Assembly: GCF_048541585.1 (NCBI RefSeq)
Contig: NZ_CP183303.1
Location: 1,364,001-1,428,000, forward strand
Direction of reading: 5' to 3'
Source of the DNA: Legionella_C sp048541585
GTDB taxonomy: Bacteria > Pseudomonadota > Gammaproteobacteria > Legionellales > Legionellaceae
DNA: 64,000 nucleotides
Shown: in pieces, positions 46,220-55,265 of the stretch
Position numbering within the stretch: position 1 is the first letter of the stretch
Layout: each line of letters begins with the position of its first letter
The notes under the pieces: model-generated
Seen by the model: the letters and a program-made list of their open reading frames with translations, nothing else
What the model was told of the DNA's origin: nothing
Database searches by the model: none
Made by a program: the position numbers and the translations under genes

Positions 46220-46769
46220 AACATAATGGGTTGGGCTTTGGCTCAACCTACCGCTTCTATCAGGTTATTTATAGTATAATTTAGTACCTGTAGGTCGGGC
46301 CAAGGTCTAATAGCTAAGGTTCTAGCGCCTACATCCCGTGACTTGTCCACGTGATCCAAAATTCTAGTCTTTGACTAAGATGCTTGGCTCTCTCGGACGA
46401 GCCGAGGGATGTAGATTGAGTCAAAAAGCTTTAAGGCAGCGCCATTAGGCTAAGGCCCGACAAATAATCGAATTTTATTATTTATTTAGTTAGAAATAAC
46501 TAATCGTTTTATTTAAATTTGAGCTCACCTATTTAAATCACAAAATTATTCTTTACTATTTTGCATAGTTGATTTAAGCAGAAACTGTACTTTACCAATT
46601 TTAAAGCATAAACTTGCTAATTTTTTTATAAATTAATCTCAAGTCTTTTATATTATTTGCCGATGCTCTTAAGCAGGAGCAGCAATAAAATGGACGAGTG
46701 CTATTTTTCTTGCTACTAAATTGGGCAGCTTCGGCTAATAAAAATAAGAATACCCTTAAGTGAGATGTT
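46220..46769. repeat. nested palindromic element splitting mlaB from ibaG
   Basis: First a hairpin GGTTGGGC/GCTCAACC (46229-46248) just after mlaB. Then a 168-bp element with end arms GTCGGGCC (46294-46301) and GGCCCGAC (46454-46461), inner arms CTACATCCC (46329-46337) and GGGATGTAG (46406-46414), and a small GGCTC/GAGCC stem (46386-46403). The final 300 bp are A+T-rich and should hold a promoter for ibaG-murA. No protein gene with good start signals is present. Confidence 0.75.
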
Positions 46770-47015
46770 ATGTTGACTAATGATGCCTTAGAAGAACAAC
46801 TACGTAATATTAAAGATATCCATTATGCCAAAGTTGAAGGTGATGGTTACCATTACCAAATCACTGTAGTTTCAGATGCTTTTATAGATAAATCTCCTGT
46901 TATGCGACAACAATGGGTTTATGGAAAATTAAAAGAATATATTACTTCAGGGAAGCTTCATGCTTTAAGTATGAAAACCTGGACAAAAGAAGAATGGGAG
47001 AAAAAACGTGGATAA
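46770..47015 (+). CDS. ibaG: BolA-family protein IbaG
   Basis: An 81-residue BolA-like protein (VEGDGYHYQITVVSDAFIDK; ALSMKTWTKEEW), closest to YrbA/IbaG, which is encoded between mlaB and murA in many gammaproteobacteria. BolA proteins pair with monothiol glutaredoxins around a [2Fe-2S] cluster. It overlaps murA by 8 nt. Confidence 0.92.
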   Translation: MLTNDALEEQLRNIKDIHYAKVEGDGYHYQITVVSDAFIDKSPVMRQQWVYGKLKEYITSGKLHALSMKTWTKEEWEKKRG

Positions 47016-48276
47016 ATTAATTATTAATGGTAACAAAGCTTTAAATGGTGAAGTTGTTATTTCAGGTGCTAAAAATTCAGCACTTCCCATTTTGGCTGCC
47101 ACGTTATTGGCTACAGATAATGTAACAATTCGCAATGTACCTCAGCTTCGTGATGTCAATACCATGATAGCATTACTAAAGCAGTTAGGTGCGCAGGTAG
47201 TACTTGGTGAAGATATGAGTATCCAAGTAGATTCCAGTTACGTTGATAAAATGGTTGCACCCTATGAATTAGTCAAAACAATGCGTGCTTCTATTTTAGT
47301 GCTAGGTCCGCTCTTATCACGTTTTTGTAAAGCCGATGTTTCTTTACCTGGCGGATGTGCTATTGGCACAAGGCCAGTTGATTTACATTTAAAAGCATTA
47401 AAAGCAATGGGTGCTGATATTACTGTTAAGAATGGTTTTATTAAGGCACGCTGCAAAAAAGGGCGCTTACAAGGTAGACCTTTATTATTTGATACGGTGA
47501 CTGTAACGGGTACAGAAAATATTATGATGGCAGCGGTACTAGCTGAGGGAAAAACGACAATAAAAAATGCAGCTCGTGAGCCTGAGATAGTAGATTTAGC
47601 AAATTTTTTGAACCAAATTGGTGCAAAAATAACTGGTGCTGGTACAGCTACAATTGAAATTGAGGGTGTTGAAGCACTAGGTGGTGGGGCATACTCGGTT
47701 ATGCCTGATCGAATTGAAGCGGGAACCTATTTAGCTGCTGCTGCAATTACACGTGGTAAAGTTACTGTAAGGCGAGTTAAGCCAGAAAATTTATTATCTA
47801 TGTTATGTAAATTTGAAGAAGCAGGTGCTGAATTAAACATGGGTGAAGATTGGATATGTTTAAACATGCATGGTTTTCGACCTCAATCAGTGAATATTAC
47901 TACCGCACCTTATCCCGCGTTCCCTACCGATATGCAGGCACAATTTATGGCGTTAAATGCAGTAGCTGAAGGTGCTTCTTCCGTTACGGAAAACATTTTT
48001 GAAAATCGCTTTATGCATGTTCAAGAATTACAACGTATGGGTGCTCAAATACAACTTAATGGTAATACGGCCTTAATTAATGGAGTTGAACATTTAACAG
48101 GTGCGCCAGTTATGGCTACTGATCTGCGGGCTTCGGCAAGCCTTATCCTTGCAGCTTTAATTGCTGAAGGGGAGACGCAAATAGAGCGCGTTTATCATGT
48201 CGATAGAGGTTATGAACGTATTGAAGAGAAGTTATCATTGTTAGGTGCAGATATTAAACGCGAGTCAGACAGATGA
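47008..48276 (+). CDS. murA: UDP-N-acetylglucosamine 1-carboxyvinyltransferase MurA
   Basis: A 422-residue EPSP-synthase-fold enzyme for the first committed step of peptidoglycan synthesis. Key features are ISGAKNSALPI, Cys117 in LPGGCAIGTRPVDLHL (the fosfomycin-reactive residue) and FPTDMQAQF. The GTG start inside the end of ibaG gives the family N-terminus. It overlaps the NIF3 gene by 4 nt. Confidence 0.96.
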   Translation: MDKLIINGNKALNGEVVISGAKNSALPILAATLLATDNVTIRNVPQLRDVNTMIALLKQLGAQVVLGEDMSIQVDSSYVDKMVAPYELVKTMRASILVLGPLLSRFCKADVSLPGGCAIGTRPVDLHLKALKAMGADITVKNGFIKARCKKGRLQGRPLLFDTVTVTGTENIMMAAVLAEGKTTIKNAAREPEIVDLANFLNQIGAKITGAGTATIEIEGVEALGGGAYSVMPDRIEAGTYLAAAAITRGKVTVRRVKPENLLSMLCKFEEAGAELNMGEDWICLNMHGFRPQSVNITTAPYPAFPTDMQAQFMALNAVAEGASSVTENIFENRFMHVQELQRMGAQIQLNGNTALINGVEHLTGAPVMATDLRASASLILAALIAEGETQIERVYHVDRGYERIEEKLSLLGADIKRESDR

Positions 48277-49031
48277 TTTTATGCTTACAGTTGGTTCAGT
48301 ATATTCAAGAGTTATTAACTTGCTCCAATTTTAATGATTATGCGCCAAATGGTTTGCAGGTAGAAGGTAAGGAGGCAATATCATCTATTGCAACTGCCGT
48401 GACTGCCTCTGAGAGTGTAATTAATGAAGCTATTAATTTGCAGGTTGATGCATTGCTCGTTCATCATGGATTTTTTTGGCGTGGTGAAAAACCAACCATT
48501 ACGGGAATGAAACGCGTAAGGATTGCTAAATTATTAAACCACGATATTAATTTATTAGCTTACCACCTACCACTAGATTGTCATTTGGAATTAGGCAATA
48601 ACGCCTGTTTAGGTCAATTATTAGATTTGCAAGATTTAAAACAACATCGTATTGGAAATACACCAAATCTATTGTGGTCAGGTTCGTTTTCATTGAATAA
48701 AACTAGTGATGAAGTTCTATCATTATTAACTCAGCAATTAAAGCAAAAACCTATCCATATACCTGGCAATGATAAATCAATTAAGACAATTGCTTGGTGT
48801 AGTGGGGCAGCTCAAGATTTGATAGAGGAAGCGCATGCGCTAAAAGTAGATGCTTATCTAAGTGGCGAGATTTCAGAAAGAACTTTTTATCAGGCGAAAG
48901 AGTTAGGCATTCACTATTTTGCTTGTGGGCATCATGCAACTGAACGTTACGGTATTCAAGCTTTAGGACAACATCTTGCAGAAAAATTTAATTTAACACA
49001 TCAATTTATTGATACAGAAAATTTTATCTAA
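48273..49031 (+). CDS. NIF3 / YbgI-family dinuclear-metal protein
   Basis: A 252-residue NIF3 protein. Metal-binding His residues occur in VDALLVHHGFFW, AYHLPLDCH and FACGHHATERYG. The family is often annotated as 'GTP cyclohydrolase I type 2', which is not proven; YbgI has been linked to repair and to cluster metabolism, but its reaction is unclear. Coupled to murA by ATGA; transcription ends at the hairpin downstream. Confidence 0.9.
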   Translation: MILCLQLVQYIQELLTCSNFNDYAPNGLQVEGKEAISSIATAVTASESVINEAINLQVDALLVHHGFFWRGEKPTITGMKRVRIAKLLNHDINLLAYHLPLDCHLELGNNACLGQLLDLQDLKQHRIGNTPNLLWSGSFSLNKTSDEVLSLLTQQLKQKPIHIPGNDKSIKTIAWCSGAAQDLIEEAHALKVDAYLSGEISERTFYQAKELGIHYFACGHHATERYGIQALGQHLAEKFNLTHQFIDTENFI

Positions 49032-49063
49032 TACAAAGCAAAAACTTTAAGTTTTCTATAGTT

Positions 49064-49094
49064 AAGATCCAGAAAAGATATTCTGGATCTTTTA
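49064..49094 (+). terminator. Rho-independent terminator after the NIF3 gene
   Basis: A perfect 11-bp stem AAGATCCAGAA / TTCTGGATCTT with a 6-nt loop is followed by TTT on the plus strand. It ends the ibaG-murA-NIF3 unit and also faces the end of the convergent gene. Confidence 0.8.
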
Positions 49095-49118
49095 GTAGCA
49101 GTTTTAACTAGAAGCTTA

Positions 49119-50426
49119 TTAAGTTATAAATTTTATTCCTTGTTCATCCTCTATAATCTCCTCTTGCTTATCTGAGACTTCTTCAATAGTAACTGTTTGT
49201 TTTTCTTTTAATTTATTCATTAATTCTTGTAAATGAGGTAACTCTTGCTCGGAAGGAACCGCCCATTTAATTTTAGCTTCTTCATCACCAATTTTTATAA
49301 TAAATCCTTCTTCTGTATTGCTAATTATAATAGGCTTCTTTTCATAATCGGCTGCAGTAATTTTTTCAAATTCGGGTAATTCCATAACTTTTAATTCATT
49401 ACCATTTAAGACGCGGTGGCCGTTTGTTAGTGTAAAACCTGTAGGAAGAGTGTTTGTTTTGCCGCTATAAGCGGTTGCAATTAACGTACATGCGCTACTA
49501 AGTAATTTCCAACTTACATCAAGCGACATTCCAATGCCCCATCCTATTCCATTACCTAATAAACGCATAGCAGAGCCTAAAAGATAGGCAAATGAGACAC
49601 CAAAAAAAGTATCAAGCAATTTGCCTGCATAAGTTGGTGCAATTAGCAAAATACCCATACTCGATGTTGATCCCAACAGTAAAACTAAACCACTAGCAAA
49701 AACAGCTGTAAAAGCTTGCCGCATCGGTAATAGAGAATAAGATTTAGAAGTAAGGTCACCTAATAACCAGCCTACAGAAGTGCCTGCAGCTTGCAAAGGT
49801 AAACCAAATAAAGGCATAGTAACAGCTGTAATAGGATATTGTTTGCGCCAGTTTCGATCTGGACGGTTACATTCTTTATTAATAAAAAGATTAAATTTAT
49901 TCCATTCTAAATCATTTATATAGTGACTCTTAGTGTTACTTACTGTGGCTGATAATAGACTATTAACTTTATTTAATGGTGTTGTAAATATGAAATTTTG
50001 GGCGGCCAATAAAGAACAGGCATAAGATTCGTCATCTACGAGATTGTTTTTATTTAAAGATAGTGCTTCATCTAATAATTGCACCAGTATCGCACTACTA
50101 CCACTACGAATTGTATAAGTTTCATCAATTTGATTACGTATGTAAAAAGTGACAGCAACTAAAATTCTTAAGGCTAATAAATGTTCTTGAAGTTCTTCTG
50201 CAGTATGGAAATCTAAATTAGGCTTTAACTTATCGTTAAGTAGTGTTAACCAATTTTCGATAAAAGTTATTTGCTTTAGACGTGTCTTTATATCTTTTTT
50301 ACCAAAAAATAATGATACTTTATAAGGATGTGGTGAAGACTCTAAATTTAACTTGGTTCGATTTTCATAATCTGTGCGAAGGGTTTGTAATTTTTTTAAA
50401 AAACTATCGGTAAGTACTAGGTGCAT
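49119..50426 (-). CDS. multi-helix hypothetical protein with E-block C-terminus (effector candidate)
   Basis: A 435-residue protein with no homology I recognise. Residues 1-200 are helical and polar; about 205-345 hold several hydrophobic, Gly-rich helices (ITAVTMPLFGLPLQAAGTSV; FASGLVLLLGSTSSMGILLI); 350-435 are acidic and coil-like. The last 21 residues contain EEVSDKQEEIIEDEQ followed by GIKFIT: glutamates at -8, -10, -13 and -14 and Phe at -3. This matches the E-block of Legionella Dot/Icm type IV substrates. The ATG has a GAGG ribosome binding site. It stands alone between two divergent or convergent units, as effector genes often do. Secretion is inferred. Confidence 0.72.
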   Translation of the reverse strand: MHLVLTDSFLKKLQTLRTDYENRTKLNLESSPHPYKVSLFFGKKDIKTRLKQITFIENWLTLLNDKLKPNLDFHTAEELQEHLLALRILVAVTFYIRNQIDETYTIRSGSSAILVQLLDEALSLNKNNLVDDESYACSLLAAQNFIFTTPLNKVNSLLSATVSNTKSHYINDLEWNKFNLFINKECNRPDRNWRKQYPITAVTMPLFGLPLQAAGTSVGWLLGDLTSKSYSLLPMRQAFTAVFASGLVLLLGSTSSMGILLIAPTYAGKLLDTFFGVSFAYLLGSAMRLLGNGIGWGIGMSLDVSWKLLSSACTLIATAYSGKTNTLPTGFTLTNGHRVLNGNELKVMELPEFEKITAADYEKKPIIISNTEEGFIIKIGDEEAKIKWAVPSEQELPHLQELMNKLKEKQTVTIEEVSDKQEEIIEDEQGIKFIT

Positions 50427-50655
50427 TTTTACCTCACGTCCGTTGTTGAGAAGTGGTCTTTAGTATATTAAGAGCGTTTGTTCAAAAAATGCAATAGACT
50501 TCTTTCTAAACGCTATTGCAGCAACCAATTGCTAAGTTGCGGCAGTGCTCAAATTTTCTTGTAATAATTCTTCCTTCAAATTTTAGCCAATATTTTGAAA
50601 AAATATGGCAAATGATATAGTAGAATTTCAATAAAAGTTCAAAAGGATGTATTTA

Positions 50656-51498
50656 TTGAAAAAAATTGCTTATTTATTAAGAATTCCGCAGTGGAGCAAA
50701 TCCGCCTTTGTTTTTTTAGGCGTAATTTATTCGGGATTAACATCTTATATAGTTTATGCTTTTTTAGCAGCTTTGGCTTTCTGCCTGTTATCCAGTGCTG
50801 TATATATTTATAACGACTTACAAGATCGCGAACATGATAGAATGCATCCGCAAAAATGTAGGCGGCCTTTAGCTAGTGGTGAAATTTCTTTAAATTGGGC
50901 ACTAATTGTCCTATTTTTTTTACTATTTGTAGGATTATTTTTAGCTTGGCAGATATCCACTACGTTGGTGCTAATTTTAAGTTGCTACTTAGTTATTAAT
51001 TTAGCTTATAACTATAGTTTAAAACAAATTCCTGTTTTAGATGTTATCTGTATAGCAAGTGGTTTTATGCTTCGTGTACTTGCAGGGACATTAGGTATTG
51101 GCCTGCCAATATCTTGGTGGTTAACTTCAACAGCTACCTTAATTAGTCTATTTATTGCTTTCTGTAAGCGAAGACTAGAAAAACAATTAATTGTACATGT
51201 TGACACAAGAGCCGTATTAAAAAAATATTCACAAGCTACCTTAGATGGTTTAATAATTTTAACCGCAGCTGGATCTTTTCTTTCTTATTTTCTTTATACA
51301 ATACTCGCGCGCCAGGAATCTTTTTATTTTTTGTTAACTCTACCTTTTGCAGCAATTGGAATTTGGCGTTTTGCTTGGCTTTCTTCTAGGACTGTTTATG
51401 ATGATGATCCTATTTCAGTTTTTATTCATGACCCGCTCTCCCGACTAAACCTATTAGTTTTTTTATCACTTACATGGGTGGCCTTGGCAAATGGGTAA
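50656..51498 (+). CDS. UbiA-family prenyl-phosphate phosphoribosyltransferase (DPPR synthase-like)
   Basis: A 280-residue, nine-helix UbiA-superfamily protein with the first Asp-rich motif NDLQDREHD (Asn53, Asp54, Asp57, Asp61) and a second polar loop around DVICIASGFMLRVLAG. The start RIPQWSKSAFVF and the LRVLAGTLGIG block resemble decaprenyl-phosphate phosphoribosyltransferases, which load ribose phosphate on a polyprenyl carrier. I prefer TTG 50656, 8 nt after an AAGGA site; the ATG at 50647 overlaps that site. It overlaps the glycosyltransferase gene by 8 nt. Confidence 0.82.
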   Translation: MKKIAYLLRIPQWSKSAFVFLGVIYSGLTSYIVYAFLAALAFCLLSSAVYIYNDLQDREHDRMHPQKCRRPLASGEISLNWALIVLFFLLFVGLFLAWQISTTLVLILSCYLVINLAYNYSLKQIPVLDVICIASGFMLRVLAGTLGIGLPISWWLTSTATLISLFIAFCKRRLEKQLIVHVDTRAVLKKYSQATLDGLIILTAAGSFLSYFLYTILARQESFYFLLTLPFAAIGIWRFAWLSSRTVYDDDPISVFIHDPLSRLNLLVFLSLTWVALANG

Positions 51499-52993
51499 AA
51501 AAACTTGGCTATTATTATTTTTAACAATTAGCTTTGCATACTTAATCGTCTTACAAATAACTACTATTTGGCCTTTTACGGTAGATGATATGTATATTAG
51601 CCTTCGTTATGCTAAGCATTTGGCAAACGGTCAAGGTTTATTATGGAATGTTAATGAGCCGCCCGTGGAGGGCTACTCTAATTTTAGCTTTGTAATGTTT
51701 GCAGTATTAGCGATTAAGCTTGGCCTAAATCCTGTGGTTACTCTTAAAATGATGGGTTTAGTAGGATTATTATGTGCAACTTGCAGTATATATTTACTCA
51801 CTCGCCTATGGTTTTCGCCTCTTCTATCCTTACTTCCTTGTTTTGGAATGGTACTTTACCGTGGACAAATTATTTGGGCAGTTAGTGGTTTTGAGACAAC
51901 AACTTACCAAGCCTTGCTCTATTTTTCTCTCTTTGCTTTACTCAGGGGGCTTGGTTATCAAAATTATCCTAAGATTAGAGCAAAAAGTAGTCAACTTGGT
52001 TTTATTATTAGTGGATTATTACTTGCTTTTGCTAGCTTAACTCGGCCAGAAGGGCCATTTTTTATAATATTATTTTATACTATTGCTTGGTTTGATAGCT
52101 TTCGAGACAGTAAGCCTTTTTTATTCTTAGGCCTTTTAGTTTTTTCTCTTATTTATATTCCTTATTTTGGTTGGCGTCTATACTATTTTGGCCAATTATT
52201 CCCTAATTCTATTCATTGTAAGGGCTTGGTAGCCTCCTATTTTGGACAACTTGATAAAAGCTATTTACAACTTGCCTGGCCATTTTTATTGTTAATTAGT
52301 CTAGCTATATGGAAGGCTAAAGATCGTCTTCATTATTACTTTTGGTTACCCAGTGTTACTTATTTATTACTTTTAATTAGTGCAGATCCCATTGTGGCTT
52401 TTGAAAATCGCCTATTTTTACCAGCGTTTATTTTACTTCTACCTCTAAGCTTAAAAGGAATAGGTATTATAGTTAATTATTTTCTTGAAAATGGAAGTCA
52501 AGATAACTATTTTCATTTTATTGTAATAATTATTGCTATTTGGATAGGATTTTTCTTTATCCCAGCTTTAAGTTTAAGTAATTTAGCCTATTTTACTATT
52601 AATCCACAAAGAGGGCAGTTATTACGAGAGCAAATATTGTATTGGCTTGAAAAGAATATACCACCTAAAAGTCAAGTTGTACTGGCTGATAGTGGGCTTA
52701 TTCCTTATTATAGTTCTTTAAATTTTATTGATTCTTTTTGCTTAAATAATAAGGAAATGGCTAAAAACCCTGACAAAAATTCAGCTGAACAGGAATGTAT
52801 GCGAATTATTAAGCAAAAGCCTAAGGTTATTATTGTCTCTTCATTAAGAGATAAAAAAAGTACTTATCCACCCGTAGATGCTTGTTTACTTAAATATATA
52901 AAATCAAGTAATAATTATGTTTTTAAAATAGCCTTTCAAACTGGTGCATCAAATGCTACATATTATTATGAAATTTATACTGCATTGCATTAA
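51491..52993 (+). CDS. GT-C membrane glycosyltransferase (AftB/TfpW-like)
   Basis: A 500-residue protein with about ten transmembrane helices and a C-terminal soluble tail. The first periplasmic loop carries Asp32-Asp33 in TVDDMYISLRYAKHLANGQG and then PPVEGYSNF, the signature of GT-C enzymes using polyprenyl-phosphate sugars, notably arabinofuranosyltransferases such as AftB. Coupled to the DPPR-synthase-like gene, it could add ribo- or arabinofuranose to a surface glycan or pilin. The acceptor and sugar are inferences. Confidence 0.8.
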   Translation: MGKKTWLLLFLTISFAYLIVLQITTIWPFTVDDMYISLRYAKHLANGQGLLWNVNEPPVEGYSNFSFVMFAVLAIKLGLNPVVTLKMMGLVGLLCATCSIYLLTRLWFSPLLSLLPCFGMVLYRGQIIWAVSGFETTTYQALLYFSLFALLRGLGYQNYPKIRAKSSQLGFIISGLLLAFASLTRPEGPFFIILFYTIAWFDSFRDSKPFLFLGLLVFSLIYIPYFGWRLYYFGQLFPNSIHCKGLVASYFGQLDKSYLQLAWPFLLLISLAIWKAKDRLHYYFWLPSVTYLLLLISADPIVAFENRLFLPAFILLLPLSLKGIGIIVNYFLENGSQDNYFHFIVIIIAIWIGFFFIPALSLSNLAYFTINPQRGQLLREQILYWLEKNIPPKSQVVLADSGLIPYYSSLNFIDSFCLNNKEMAKNPDKNSAEQECMRIIKQKPKVIIVSSLRDKKSTYPPVDACLLKYIKSSNNYVFKIAFQTGASNATYYYEIYTALH

Positions 52994-53110
52994 AGCTATA
53001 GTAAGGTAGAATTATTTATTATACCGCTTAAAGTGGCAATTCAAACTTCTAAGCAAATCATTCGTGAGGTAACTGATATTGATAGACAGTATGATAGGAT
53101 TAAATAATCA

Positions 53111-54976
53111 ATGCAGACACTAAAATTAGTTTTATGGAAACTTTATAAGAAATTGCCTGTAATTACTTTTGATATTTTAGCAATCCCTGTAGCTTGGTAT
53201 TTATCTTATTGGTTACGGTATAATATGAATCCGTTGCCGAACCATTTCAAAAATGAACATTCTTTAGCAGCGCTTGCTATTTTATTAGTTTTTCAGATAG
53301 GTTGTTATTATTATTTTAAAGTTTATCGAGGCCTATGGCGTTTTTCATCTATTAATGATGTTATGCGGATTATTAAAGCCGTTACAGTAGCAATCATATT
53401 AACTTTGCCAGGTCTTTATTTAACTTCCATCTTGGGGCATATTCCACGCTCTGTATTACCTTTATATAGTATTATTTTAACGACGTTACTTTGTAGCGGC
53501 CGATTGTTTATGCGTACTTATCGGGAGCGACATAATCAAAATTTAGCACATAAGTGTGTTTACCGCGTTTTAATTATTGGTGCAGGTCATGCAGGTGAAG
53601 GTTTAGCACGAGACATGCGGCGAACAACCACCTATGCCCCGGTGGGTTTTGTAGATGATAATCTTAATAAACGTGGTATGGAAATTCATGGCATTAGAGT
53701 TTTAGGTTCTACTCGAGAGTTACCAGAGCTTGTATTAGAGCATGAGGTGAATTTAATTTTTATAGCTTTGCCATCAGCACGTTCAGCAGCAATGCGGCGA
53801 ATTGTTAACCTTTGTGAAAAATGCAAAATTCCTTTCCGTACTCTTCCAAGTCTATCTGATTTAGCTTCAGGGTTAGTTAAGGTTAATGCCTTGCGTGAAG
53901 TTAATATTGAGGACTTATTAGGCCGAGATCAAGTACATCTAGATTGGAGTAAAATTGGGGCTGCTATCTATGATAAACCGATTGCTATTACTGGTGGTGG
54001 AGGGTCTATTGGGTCTGAATTGTGTCGCCAGATTATGAAGTTAAAGCCAAGCAAGCTGCTTATTATAGATAATTCAGAATTTAATTTATACACTATTGAG
54101 CGCGAGCTGAGAAATACTTATCCACATGCAGTCATCATGCCCGTATTAATTTCGGTAACGGATTATATGGGAATTAATTTTCATTTAAATAAATTTAAAC
54201 CATATATTGTTTTTCATGCAGCAGCTTACAAGCATGTTCCAATGCTTGAAGATCAAATTCGAGTTGCTGTGCAAAATAATGTTTTAGGTACTCAAATTGT
54301 AGCTGAAGCTAGTGTTAATTCAGGAGCTAAAAAATTTATTTTAATATCTACTGATAAGGCTGTTAATCCAACTAATGTAATGGGTACCACAAAACGAGTT
54401 GCTGAAATCTATTGTCAAAATTTAAATGAACGTGTAGAAACCCAGTTTATAACTGTGCGATTTGGCAATGTTTTAGGTTCTACAGGAAGTGTAGTACCAT
54501 TATTTCAAAAACAGTTACAAGAAGGTGGACCTCTAACGGTTACTCACCCTGATATTCAACGTTACTTTATGACCATTCCAGAAGCATGTCAACTTATCTT
54601 ACAGGCAATGATTAATGGTTTTGGTAGTGAAATTTTTGTTTTAGATATGGGTGAATTAATAAACATTAGGTACTTAGCTGAACAAATAATTCGCTTAGCA
54701 GGCAAAGTACCCGGGCAAGATATTCAAATAAAATATATAGGCTTAAGGCCCGGTGAGAAATTATTTGAAGAATTATTTCATGAGTCAGAAGAATTGACGC
54801 AAACCGAACATGAAAAATTATTTAAAGCAAAATTTCGTAAACTTGATTGGAGTGAGTTAACTCATACACTTAGATTACTTGCAGATGCTTGCGAACAACA
54901 TAATAATGATGAGTTACATATTTTGTTAAAAAGTTTAGTACCTGAATTTAAATCTCAATTGGATCCTGTCTTTTAG
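53111..54976 (+). CDS. CapD/WbpM-family nucleoside-diphosphate-sugar 4,6-dehydratase
   Basis: A 621-residue protein with four N-terminal transmembrane helices (about 18-130), a first Rossmann segment (VLIIGAGHAGEGLARDM) and a second, catalytic SDR domain (ITGGGGSIGSELC, 293-305). The active-site region is ISTDKAVNPTNVMGTTKR, the T/S-M-K type of this family. Relatives convert UDP-GlcNAc to the 4-keto-6-deoxy sugar leading to QuiNAc, FucNAc or bacillosamine. It follows the GT-C gene on the same strand by 117 bp. Likely O-antigen or glycan supply. Confidence 0.9.
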   Translation: MQTLKLVLWKLYKKLPVITFDILAIPVAWYLSYWLRYNMNPLPNHFKNEHSLAALAILLVFQIGCYYYFKVYRGLWRFSSINDVMRIIKAVTVAIILTLPGLYLTSILGHIPRSVLPLYSIILTTLLCSGRLFMRTYRERHNQNLAHKCVYRVLIIGAGHAGEGLARDMRRTTTYAPVGFVDDNLNKRGMEIHGIRVLGSTRELPELVLEHEVNLIFIALPSARSAAMRRIVNLCEKCKIPFRTLPSLSDLASGLVKVNALREVNIEDLLGRDQVHLDWSKIGAAIYDKPIAITGGGGSIGSELCRQIMKLKPSKLLIIDNSEFNLYTIERELRNTYPHAVIMPVLISVTDYMGINFHLNKFKPYIVFHAAAYKHVPMLEDQIRVAVQNNVLGTQIVAEASVNSGAKKFILISTDKAVNPTNVMGTTKRVAEIYCQNLNERVETQFITVRFGNVLGSTGSVVPLFQKQLQEGGPLTVTHPDIQRYFMTIPEACQLILQAMINGFGSEIFVLDMGELINIRYLAEQIIRLAGKVPGQDIQIKYIGLRPGEKLFEELFHESEELTQTEHEKLFKAKFRKLDWSELTHTLRLLADACEQHNNDELHILLKSLVPEFKSQLDPVF

Positions 54977-55078
54977 GTCATTAACTAGAAATTTTTAACT
55001 CATTATAAATATTGAGTTTGCGAAATTAATATACTAATCGTATCAAAATGGAAAAGTTGTAATAGATTAGGCGTTATC

Positions 55079-55208
55079 TTAAATCTTGATGAAAAGTTTG
55101 ATTAGCGTGCAATTTAGACTCAAATGATACTTGAAAAACGCAATGTAGCATTTTACATAAGTTTTGAAGCGTAATTTTAGTTTAAACGGCATCAAAACCA
55201 GCTTTTCG
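55079..55208. repeat. structured dispersed element, copy 2
   Basis: This aligns end to end with the element at 18559-18691. It shares the start TTAAATCTTG, the core GAAAAACGCAATGTAGCA with the hairpin ATGTA/TACAT, and the closing TTTTGAAGCGTAATTT and AGTTTAAAC words. Its outer arms are more diverged. It sits between the dehydratase gene and the RND operon, whose promoter should lie close by. Confidence 0.7.
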
Positions 55209-55265
55209 GTGAGAAAGAGATGATCCCTTACAAGAAGTTTACTTGTAACTCAAGGAATATATCGC

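Noticed and set aside
46690..46719. Nine-codon ORF MDECYFSCY before ibaG as another cysteine leader
   Set aside because: Only two Cys codons, the AGGAG is 10 nt from the ATG, and the downstream gene has no link to cysteine uptake.
52994..53110. Gap with a short in-frame stretch before the CapD-like gene
   Set aside because: A 24-codon stretch can be read from a GTG but lacks a ribosome binding site and any likeness to neighbours; not enough to call a gene remnant.
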